Shown one piece after another: positions 37,101-49,100 of a stretch of DNA of 64,000 bases. Location: contig JADANN010000212.1 of NCBI GenBank assembly GCA_018806985.1, positions 62,001 through 126,000 on the forward strand, written 5' to 3'. The position numbers and the translations under genes are program-made. The notes under the pieces are model-generated. The model was not told where the DNA came from and did no database searches. It worked only from the letters and a program-made list of their open reading frames with translations. Position 1 is the stretch's first letter. Each line of letters opens with the position of its first letter. The stretch is from Angiostrongylus vasorum. Its lineage: Eukaryota > Nematoda > Chromadorea > Rhabditida > Metastrongylidae.

Positions 37101-40100
37101 GAACAGCTAGAGGTGTAGAAGTTTGTCAAATTGGGCCACAAAGCCTGCCTTATCCAGCATGCTTCCTCAAAACAGACTACCTCCTTTTCGAGACCTTGAA
37201 AACGAATTCTATGAAAAATTCTTCAGCAACCAAGCTCCTCTTGAAAAGCCTTTGAGGAATTCGTCGCTTCGAGGAAATAAAATTCTCCACTACCGGAATA
37301 CTTCTGTGACTTGTTGACAGAGCTGGAAGATTCTAATGATTCTTATCTTGATTAGTCTTGAGCCAAGTTATACCTCGGTTTAAATTGTTGAGCTTACAAG
37401 TCAGTTCGCCAAGTTATACCATTCCATATGTGCCGTTAAAAATGAGAAATTCTTTCCGCAACAACTTATTTTCTTACTTGTGCATCTTTTGATAACGCGA
37501 ACTGAGCGTGACAAAATTTTACACTAGTTATCCCTCCTCTGTGCCAAAAAATTTGCTCGTACTTATGATCCTTTCCTTGTAAAGAACCTCAGTCCTGATT
37601 TAGATCAGTTGCCCTGCCTCCGCAATGGTTTGGAGAATTTGCAAAAATTTTGTGTTTAACGAAGCAAATTTTAGTGCCTCCAGTTGAAGAACAGGTGCCA
37701 AGTGATTGTGGATTCCATTGGCCATTAGTGCAAATCGCCGACGTGGCGCCTATAAAAAAGAGAGACAGATTTTTTGCAGTAAAGAATGTTTCGATTTCTC
37801 TGCCCATATCTCACCAGCCGGTAGGAGAGGTACACATAAACAGTTGTTTCATTCCTAAGGCAGTACAATAAAATGGATAAAGCACTCGGCGTTGATCAAT
37901 CCCTGAGGGATGCGCCATGCATTCGACTTCATTAAGCATCGTTGGAGGCGATTGAATGCATATCTGGCCTTTACAATGACTCGCAGTGGCCTACCGATGT
38001 ATCGAGCTAATGCTGCTACTTTTCCAGACAAGTCTGGTACCAATTTGCCGACCCCGGAGGGATCGAAGGCTTGGTGGGCCATGGGCGCGGGTATTGATTC
38101 CACGTCTGTTGCAGGGCGCCTCCTACCGCTGCGCTACACACACAGCCGATAAAGGTAAATAAAGGCAGTACAGTAGTGTCCTTTCAAATATTCCGTCTGA
38201 AGAATTTGAAACTTTTATATTTGACAACTGGGGTGTTAAAGTATAGAATCATGGTGTTTTGTTAGGCAACAGAAAAAATCCTATCAAAAAAGATCGCTAC
38301 AATAAAGGTTTCAACAGTACCCGATGGCGATCCTATGTTGCATTGCATTGACACACGGGTGCCCGACGGGGAAAGGTCCAATAACACCACCCGATGAGTA
38401 GACAAGCATGCCACCAACCGGCATAAGAATGCCTGTGCATGGGTCGCCGTCGCCTGGTACATCTGAAAACATGGCAGATTTGGTTAAATAGTCGGCTGTA
38501 GCAGTGTACTTCAGCCAAAATGTTTTTTAAACTGCAGTTGTGTGGAATGAAGATCTTTAAGCATCTCCGATAGGGCAGGCGACACAAAAATCAAATTCGA
38601 TTAAAAAAATCTGCGTGGTCCCGCCTACATTATAACGACGGAATAAATGGACTGATTCACCTGGATCAAGAGAGCACGTCCCAAGTGTAGGAGGTGACCA
38701 CTGGCCATTTAAACAAGTGCTTACGGAGGCTCCTGAATTGTTCATGATAATCCAACGAACAATATAAAAAACTTAAATGTTTACCTTACCAGTGGGTAAA
38801 CCTTTGTTACATCTCAGTATGGCAATTGTGCCTGATTCGAAGGGACCTAAAGTGCTGCCACTTGAGTAGGAGATGCTACCACCAAGTGCCGGTAACATTG
38901 CGGGACAGCTGAGCGTCGAAGCACCTGAAAGCGTGTTCGCAAAGTGAACAACCACCCATTAGTGCTCAATCTCTGACATTGTTGAGTGGTGCAACAGCGA
39001 AAAAAATCAGAGTTTCATCTATCATAAGAGGTGAGCGAAAAAAATCAGGATTTAATCTACCACAGGAGGTCGTTGGTAATCAGACAACCCCATCGGAATG
39101 AAGGGCTTCGCTAGTAAAAGTGCAACGATTCTCTCAACGATTCAACTTCCACGTACTAGAATAGACTCTCATTCACTGTATTGGTAATCACTGTAATCAC
39201 TCTTATCGCAATATACCTGTTTTAATGACAGGTGTAAAGCATTGTGCCAACGGTATTCGAAAAAAATCCCAACCTCTGCGTTACTTTTAGCAACTCAACC
39301 GTGGTGTGCTATTTCAACCGTTTATTTTCAACTAGGCAAAAGCGATTAATTCAAGGAAACCTTCAGCAGTGCATATGCCAAGCGCCGGCATCCAAATTCC
39401 GTTCTGACAGGTCGAGGTTGTTGATCCGACAGGGACAAAACCGAGATTGCACGACAGCAACGCCACCGTTCCCGACTGCTTGAGGGGCTAAACAGAACGT
39501 CTTTTTTAGTCGTGTGAAATAAACCAGAACAAGAAGGCTTTATTACGAAGCGATCGTTACCAGACTGGATGTTGCAGAGCATTAATTAGAGAGAGTGTTG
39601 TTTCAAACACTATAGTATTACTTGACAATAAAATATTTTCAATGAGTGCTTTACAATGCGGTATTTTACAGCAGTGACCTAATTTTTTTTTGTAGCCGGT
39701 CCTAATAGTAACAGTCGACATTCCCTCTTCCCAGTCAGATTTCTGTGCTCTAACTGACCTCTTCTGGCGTGCCCCAGCTGTAGGTGACCATCCCATTTGC
39801 TACCGTGGGATTTCCACACGAGAGAATACTATTTGGCTCTGGTCCATCCATTCCTGAAAATCGACTTTATTACCAAAATTGTTCTCTGAAGCCGTTTCTC
39901 ATCATAGCACCTACCCTAACCTCGAAATTCCACTAGAAAAAGGTGGCAACGGATTCTTTCATGTAGGTTAAAATGTGATGGAAAGCATTAGGACAGACGC
40001 AAATAGTTTCAAGGCTGGATACTACAGTCAACCTCTCTAGAGATCGGAATCACAAGTGACGTACTCTTCTTGGATCTCATACAACAATTTACCTCCAAAA

Positions 40101-43100
40101 GAAAGGGACCAGAAAAGGAGAAAGGATCCCTGACCAGCGAAAGATATCGCGCGTGTTGCTTCCCTAAGAAGAGTGAATGAAAAAGATCTTTGTGATCACT
40201 GCCTCATCTTTTTATAGAGTTTATTTCAGTAGCTGTTTGCAGCGATAATCATATCATGTTCTGCATGAAAGATAACCACTTGATCAAGGTGTACTCGAAC
40301 AGCCTTGTCGATAAATGGACCACGTCGGAAACGTTCACAAGACCATCGAAGTCTGGAATGCCATGTGCTCCTTTTCGTAGCCTTTGTTCTTTAAAAGATT
40401 TGCACAGCATCTAATGAATGCAATTCTGTCATCAATCGTCGACTAAAGAGTGAATTCGTCTTATATAAGAACTCCTTTTGGTGAACAATGAAATCGTTCG
40501 ATTGGACACCGAGGCATGAACTAGTATTGCACAGAAATTGGAAGAAGACAGTGCATGAAATACAAACCTATGGTGCGAATGTGAACAAATTGATCTTGAT
40601 GGTCCCCCTCACTGCAAAGACCACCTCTACTTGTGTCTTCAGTGTTCAGTGGTCATGGAGTATGACACTAAGGAGGAATTATGCAAGAGAAGAGAAGCAG
40701 TATAGGTCGCGTTTGGACTTCTCCATAGCCAATTTACCTAACCAAATTTCAGCCCTTGTGATTTTGGTTCACCTCTACTCCCATCGCTCTACTATGTAAT
40801 AATGGTCTGATGCTTCAACCACATCGGAAATTTTGTGTCCCACCTATACAACTCTTTAACGATGTTTCTTCGATCGTACCCGGCACACATAACCGGAGTG
40901 GGGAATCTTTGAAATCTTTGAATGCTTCGAACTTCTGAATCTATCCCATTTTCACGTTTCAAAAGACTACACGTCTACAGCGAAACAGATGAGACGACCA
41001 CATATTGAGAACAGTGGATGACAGATTGACGGATAATAGTCGCTTGGCCTCAGTCCTCTTTTCTATACCGTCGGTGCTCTTCAAATCTCTACAGGCAGTT
41101 ATATTCCTACTACTCAACTTTAGAGTTAAATCCTTTATCATGTTGACTTTCCCACCCTGACATGAACGACTGGAGCTCTGAGATATTTATTCCGTTGAGC
41201 GTGAATGGTGTACTAGAAACAAATCCACTCTCTATAAACATGGTTTTCGTGAGTTTAAGAGAAGGCCAATCTTCCCACAGCGTTGTTGAAGTCGACTAAC
41301 ATTCTCTCCGCTTGGTTAATGCTTACTGTTATAAGGACAATATCATCAGCAGAGCTAAAATAGCAGATTATCGGTCTTTGCTCCATGTTGTCCCACTCCA
41401 ATTTCGGCACGATGTTCTCGATGATAGCTGTAAATACACGACCATATTGGTACCTTTTATTTGGCCCTTATATTCCGACAGGGAAAGTGTAAAGAGAAGA
41501 GTCTGCGTGTTGATGAGGAGGTGACGGAAGATTTATTTTCTAGACGTTCGGTTCCTAATGCTTTCAGGAATAGGTGTTGTTGAACTTTTCATTAACGAGA
41601 GGATGCAGAATATTTTGAAAGGAAAGGAGAAGCGATGTGGCGACATATTCGTTCACCTCACCTTCATATGAAGGTAAAACGACTAGGCTATTGAAGAGAT
41701 CAGAGCAGTAGTCGTGCATGTCTTTCACGTTTTCTTTCTGGAAACCACCAGTGTTGCATTTGCGCGTCAGAGTGCCGTTCTCTTAGTGCGATAGTTGATC
41801 TTATAAACTGATCTTCTTTAGCTGATGCGAGGTTGGTACAGGTCTTCGTTGTGGTTGTCGTTGTTGTTGGTCGATGGTTGACGTTTCGGCGATTTCGCCT
41901 TCCTCAGAGCCTGGACGTATTTTATATTAGAATACTTTAATTATTCGGTGGAAAAGGCTAAAGTATTTAATGAAGATCAAAGTTTTAAATAGATGGTGGG
42001 TTAGGATGCTACGGTCAAACTGAAAGGCTACTCACCGTGATGTTACGAGTGGGACTGGCCCACGCGTTGTTAACGTGGGGTCGCCAGCACGACACACCCC
42101 GGGGTCAAAATATCATTTTGAAATAGGGCGCCAGGTCACGTGTGATAGTGAGGCATTCGTCTTTTCGGTTCATCTTTAGATTTATGAAATTTATCCAAAA
42201 CGCTTCAAGAGTTTTCCGCGTTGATGTTTTCGATTCCTGCGCTGGGATCCGCACAGTCACTTCAAAATCATTGCCCGCACAGTCACTTCAAAATCATTGC
42301 TTTTGTGCCCTATGCGTACCGAGAGGAGTGTTTTGACGAATTTTAACTTTCCCATCTAGGTGTTCTTTTATGCGGACACAAAGTGGTCTACCCTGTTTCC
42401 CCAATATATTCCTCACTGCATGCGTTACATGAGATCAAGTATATTATACCTGAACTCATGCAATCCCCCGTCTCTCCCGTTAGGACAGATCATACAGTTT
42501 TCTGAGCTGCACAAACGATCATAGAGACGGTTGCGAACTAACTGACGGCGTAGGGTATTGGGTGGGATGTCAATAATCATTATATAATTTTCAAGACCAC
42601 TTTTTCTTAAGCATCTCTTAATGGGGTAACTTATTTCATTTGATATGAAGGGTAGCTCAAAAGGGATCTTACTTACGTCCGAAACATTATTTTGGGGAAC
42701 TGCCCTACGTTTTTGTCCAACCCGAATGGCTTCTACGTCGTAGCCATTGGAAATGGCAATTTTTTCGTGCCAGGTTTTGCGATTTCTTCCTTTCCTCTTC
42801 TCCTGTGCACACATTTTTAGCCGTACTGCACATGTTTTTGATAAGCGCTTTTTTCATGTGTGAAGGATGAGAGGAGAGGTAGTGAACTAGTATGTTCTTA
42901 CTACTTGGCTTACGATACCATTTTGTTATTTAGCCACTTTCTGAGAGCTTTACTTGGATGTTTAAGAATGGAAGCCAGTTCTCGGTTGGTTTTTTCTCGT
43001 GTAAATTTTATATACTCTGACTGTCGGTTTAACAATTCAAAGCATTCATCCATCTGTTCTTGTGTGGAACAGGCGATGAAGCAGTCGTCTATGTATCGAC

Positions 43101-46100
43101 AGTAGAGTAGGGGTTGGTGGTCGAGAACTGGAGCTTCCACCTTAGACATGAAAGCGATGGCAAAGATGAACCGGAAAGACGAATGCCTCACTATCACCAC
43201 GTGACCTGGCGCCCTATTTCAAAATGATATTTTGACCCCGGGGTGTGTCGTGCTAGCGACCCCACGTGAACAACGCGTGGGCCAGTCCCACTCGTTACAT
43301 CACGGTGAGTATCCTTTCAGTTTGACCGTAGCATCCTAACCCACCATCTATTAAAAACTTTGATCTTCATTAATACTTTAGCCTTTTCAACCGATTAATT
43401 AAAGTATTCTAATATAAAATACGTCCAGGCTCTAAGGAAGGCAAAATCGCCGAAACGTCAGCCATCGACCAACAACACGAACAACAACGACAACGACAAC
43501 GAAGACCTAGACCAACCTCGCATCAGCTAAAGAAGATCAATGTATAAGATCATATAAATAAATATATCAACGTTCTATGCCGAGGTTTATAGAAAGTCGG
43601 TCTTTTTGAGTTATTAAGAGATAGTTGGTAAAGTACTTGTGGACATTGCCAATAATCTTTCCACTCCTTGAAGCTTCAGCCATTACTGTTGCCCCCTCTC
43701 CTTAAGATCTTTTATCACATTAATGCAGAGCTTTGCAACTTCGGACGTACGCCTACGGCCTGTGAGATTACAACTCAAGTGTTTCTGGAGATAGGTGTTT
43801 CTTGGTGACTTCCGAACATTCAGTATTCATGGCGCTGACGTGAAAACGTTGAAGACGTCATCCCATTCTTTCCTTGCCTTTTGTTTCCTCTCTCAAAGCC
43901 CCACCCATTACAGAAGGAATATAAAGAGCACTACTTGTCATCAAGCCAGCCCCGAAATCCCAGTCCCAGCCCCAGTGCTCCAGTGTCTCCACATTCCGGT
44001 GCCTTAACACGCGCTCCAGTGTCCCATTATTTCGCCCAGCTCCTTTTAAGTGTTTCACTTATCCTTATCTCAAGTTCGCACGTGCCCGTTCTCTCAACTA
44101 GCCACCGTCAGATTGTGCATATTGTATTGTTGTTATTGCTATAAACAGTTGTGAGCTTGAGACTGTTCTCCGTGCCTACGTCAAAAAGTCCCGCGTAGCA
44201 AACTCGTGGAGAGTCGAACATTCTACTTCAAGTTTGTAATTATTCTCTGCCAAAGACTGACCCGAAGTCCTATATTCCACTGCACCAGCTAATACAGCGG
44301 CACTGTTCACAGCAATTTACAATGGCAATCGCGAAGAGAGCGTCAAGACCACACCGTTCCAAAACGATTCTTTGACAACTTATGGATTCTGGAGAATTTT
44401 ATTGTCGTGTACAAAAATAAAAACAGATCTGTGGACGATGCATGAAGAGCATGACTAAGCAGTGAAACGTTGTGATGACGGGATGAACCACTCAAAGAAT
44501 GACTCAACCCAATGTTGTTAGTTTTGCAGTGCTTTTGATTTCATAATGTCCACGAATTTTCCCACATCACTTTTAAATAGCAGAATTCACAGACGAAGAC
44601 CACCTATCGAAAGAATAAACCTATTTTATAAACAAACAAACAAGATTCTTACTTGGTACTGCACCCGGAGAAAGAACACAGGTACCTGAAAAAGCGATGG
44701 ATAGATTTAAATGTCGGAAACAGTTCTTCGTCCCTACATTTAGTAATTAACAAGTCTTTGGTTCACGTTTTTCATACACAATGCAGAACAAGTAACAGGA
44801 ATCCATGGCATTTCCGCAGTAATCGATACGTATTGTTCTTACGCAGCCCGACAAAAGGTGATTGTTTGGATTAAAACCTTATGTGCTTCGACCTTTTTTG
44901 AAAAAAAATATGCGTGGTAGACTCATACAACAGAGCACTAAATAATTAATTAATCAGTAATGACACTTTGTGCATTTTGCAGAGGACCTGGTGACTGATG
45001 TGAAATTCTCACCCAAAGTCGGTGCCCAAACACCATTCTGACACAGTGCCGACATGCTACCTTGAGGAGTGTAGCCTACATTACACACGACAAACACCGA
45101 TGTCCCAGATGAGTAGGGTAACTGCAGATTCGACTGAATGTAGGACGGCGTGCCGCCGATCACGACTATTGGAAGACATCCGAGGCCAACAGTCTCCTAA
45201 ACTAAGACACCTGTTGTCGCATGAATAACAAAATGTTGTTTACAGTTAGTTGAAGAAACAATGGTTAATTTGTAAAGATAGTATTTATAAGATGTGTTGG
45301 TTAGAAACAAAAAAAAGTTGGTTAGCCGTTAGAGAGCCATCGAAGGGAAGTGTTCAACAAACCTGTCGCTTCACACGAGACGGCTGAAAATACCTGGTTG
45401 AAAGCTGGAATTGGGGAAAAGTTGCCAAAAGTACTTGATTTACAGTAATCGCAAATTTAGTAGCCTTTCCATAATCAATTATGGCCGATTATTCAAAAGT
45501 CAACCACAACAATGATGAGATTTTTCACAAAACTTGGACCACGGGCCAGATTGAACCATGTTTCCCTTTCCGGGGCTCGCGCACTGCACACTGCGTCACG
45601 GAGGCCCTTGGTCTGCGTTTCTCTCCGCTAGTTTTCTATCTACCAATGCCGTTGGCAATTAGCCGTCAACGGGACTGATCTGAGGAGCCCACATTGGCAT
45701 TGAGCCCAGTTACGCTGACGCTGCTGTCGAAATCGCAATGTTTCGTTGTCGTTGATTCCCGCATAATACGCTGCCGTGAAGATTGTAAGGCAGAAAATAA
45801 AAAACTAAACATTCAAAACTCAGTTTAAAATACGAGGCTCGTTATGAGTTACATATGATTCATATACCCGAAAAATATCTCAGGTCGCAACAGACTTTGT
45901 TTGGTGAAATAAATCCCTAAAGTTCCCAGATTTTTTAACTACAACAGGAAAGATTAATTATTCAACTAAGAAAAATCCTGATTTCCTGGACCCTTCGCTT
46001 TAGATTTTGGCAAAGCTCGCATTTCAAACCTAAAAGCGAGTGAAGAAGTGAGATTTTCTCTACCGGTGTCGGAATATGTAGAGCTAAGAAGTGTAAGTGT

Positions 46101-49100
46101 GGTATAAGTTTGCAGGGAAAAAATCACAGTGAGTTGGTCACCAAAGGATTTATTTAATATTTTTCATTTAGGAGACATTCTATCCAAAACTTGTTATAAG
46201 GTGTCCTATTCAAATAAGACGAAATTAAATCATAAGATTCGGCACCATTGGTCAACAATACCTGGAATTTGATGAAGCAACACGCCATCCTTTCCCGGAA
46301 GTCTTTATAAATTTCCAAGAAATCTCCAGCGAGAAAGTGCTCTATCAAAGAAGGAACATTTCAAGGACGCTAAATCGCTAACCCGCACAAATTAGCTTAA
46401 TCCTTGAAGCCAGCAGTTCAGTGTACCCGACGACATTTACGACTAAATGCAATTGCAAATAACTTCTAGTTGATGTTAAAGAACATTTCAAAAGATTCAA
46501 TAAATTCACAAGATAATAACTGATAACTGGAACCCCTTCTATGCTGGCAGAATGCGCCAAGGTGGGACAAACAATGTTCTTTGCTCTTTCGATAAACTCT
46601 GAAAATCCAACGAAGGGATCTTTTCCAAGACTGAAATATTCAACGACAGATCTCTCTTTGGTAAGAATATAGGAAAGATTAACTTAAAATATACGACGAG
46701 CAGTCATATCGAAAAAGGATTTCTTGAAGAACTCCTCACCACTCGACACACTCCGAACCCTTCAGGTGGAAGCCAGCCGTCCACAGTGCAGCGCAGTGAG
46801 GACGCTCCCAAGACGCTCAGTCCGAACTCGCAACTCATCGTCGCTGTCGTCGACGGCGTGTAGGGTTCCAGACTACTGTAGCTGATCTGACGAACACCCG
46901 TATTTTTTAAAGCTCTCAGTGTCATTTCCATGCAAACTCAACTTCCTTTTACCTTCAAAATGAGTTTTTTATTCGTTCTATTGAATTCTTGACCAGCTCA
47001 AGTTATTTTTATCTATTTTTTTCAATCTACGCGACAGTCGTCGCGTAGTGTGCAAATCTCAGCTTACAGTTGGTTCGTTGCCCAACATACAACCGCTCTT
47101 CACAAGAGTCTCCAGATAGGAAGTTTTGTTGGCTTGTTGTGAGCTAGAACCAGCGTCCATGCGACTATTATTCCCACGCGGCTTCTCTAGATGCTGCGCC
47201 TCCCGCGCACTGCTGAAGTGCTATGCTCAGCTGTTTTGTTTTTTTATATATGACCTCACCTTTCCAGCAGCTGGAGGTTGCAGTTTTGGACATATGGGAT
47301 CGAGCTTCGAATAACAGACACCGTGTTTTCGATTCCACTTCCCATCTTTACAAACACTATCCGCCGATCCAAATAGGTTGTAGCCAATGTCGCAAGCTAC
47401 GGTGGCGCGTGTACCCTGCGGAAAGCGACCTACAATAAAATCTTCTTGTACAATCATCAGACCAGAGTTATCTGAAAGTTTTCTCAACTTATTGTTCTGA
47501 TATTAGAATTCGTTACACATGTGTGCATGAGAGTGATATACAATTTAAATTACTGAACAATTCAGATAAAACCTACAGCCTTACACATCGCAGACGAATT
47601 TGTTACCTGCAGAATACAGTTATGAGAGGCTGCTAGTCTAGTCGTCCAGTGCAACACCTTTCCAATTCTATTCAGTGTTTGACTAAAAAACGTTCAACGA
47701 ACCTCCTTCCGCAAGGCCGCTATAAGTCAGCTGGCCATTCCTTATCTTGCCCAATGCTGCGCATTCCATGGAAGACGATGAGACTGACAACGGTGTATCA
47801 GAGTGTACCAAAGAGTCTAAATATGACCACATCCACACTATCCGCTCTCTTGTTATCACCTTTTTTTTGTTTCTGCTACTTCTTTGTTTTACAAACCCTG
47901 CTTTTCCATTTACTGTTATGTGTTCTACTTCACTTACTATTTTGTTCTACGCAGTAACCAAGTCCACTAGCCGGATACCATCCCGATTTGACGCACAGAA
48001 CCGTGCTTTGACCGCCGTTCACGTAACCTTCGTCACACTCCAGAGTGGCCGTCGTACCAATCGAATAGATGCTCGAAGTCGAACTCGAGTAGCTTATCTG
48101 AGGTACATCAAATAAGATTTGTGGTCTAGTGAACGGACACTATAAGTGGAATGTTCTAGATGGGTTTGCCGATGTAATCATGAATTTGGAAACTACTTTA
48201 ACTACTCTATAACAGCTGCTTTCATTCATCTTTTGTCTTTCATGTACCGTCCTAATCTGCTCTTAAAAAACTACACACTTGATTACTTCAAATATGAAAA
48301 TGAGAGCATCGGAGATGACATCAAACTTTCGTCAGCGACCACGCATTTTTCAAAAGCTAACGTGAGAGAAGAGTTCAGAACTTGATATGCTTGTAGAATA
48401 AGTTTTCCTTACTACCATAATAGCACTAAAAGCTCTGCGAAATTTCAAAGAAAACTGAAGACCAAGCATGAATTTCCAAATTTTCTAGTTAAGGTGGGGC
48501 AGCGGAAAACACCTGCGGTGAACTCCGAAACACCCGCATTACTTATTATACAAAATCCCTTTTGAAAAACTCATCCAGCTGTTCTAGATAAGCACTTTAA
48601 CTAAGGAAAAATGGAAAATATGATTTTTGGTCTCCAGAAAATATTCGCTGTAGTATTTTGCCGTATCATGAGAACAGTTGTACTTCGTTGGCTGAGATTT
48701 GTACATTCCAGTAGCTGAGTATTTTGGTCAAAAGTTTGCTGTGATCTGGGAAATGGCTGTTCAACGTTGTATTACTTTTGAGCACTCATGAGTCATATAT
48801 GACTCATTTAGTCAACAATGTGTTAATAGAAAAAAAATCACCTCGTCTTGCGAATAAAGAAACAATTCACAGGAATTTCTCTCGCAAGCTTATGACAAAT
48901 ACACTATTGCACTACTTAAATTTGAACCATTAACTAACCTAGATCGTCTCGAGTTGAATTTAATCAAATAACTAACGACGCCTGATACTGGCATCAACTG
49001 TCATCGCAAGCAATAGTGGGAACAAACGGGATTAATCAAATTCATAAAACCAAATCCAATCTCGGTGCCATCACTCTCCTCCAGCTTACACTGAGCCTTT

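Larger units (their letters stand above)
41795..43552 (-). mobile_element. Penelope-like element with reverse transcriptase, GIY-YIG and inverted arms
   Basis: Inverted arms of about 385 bp (41795-42178 and 43161-43552) enclose minus-strand coding remnants. The reverse transcriptase has QPLLYCRYIDDCFIACSTQE (catalytic YIDD at about 43081-43092), followed by the linker IPFELPFISNEISYPIKRCL, a CMICPNG motif and GIY-YIG. An extra G in the GET(G)R region and a 26-bp duplication at 42251-42302 break the frame. The RT is cut by the right arm. Confidence 0.85.

Noticed and set aside
40488..40799. 103-codon plus frame
   Set aside because: Opposite strand to the RTE-type remnants, no protein-like signature; a shadow frame.
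47747..48115. 122-codon plus-strand frame
   Set aside because: Antisense shadow of CCP exons 6 and 7, running through intron sequence.
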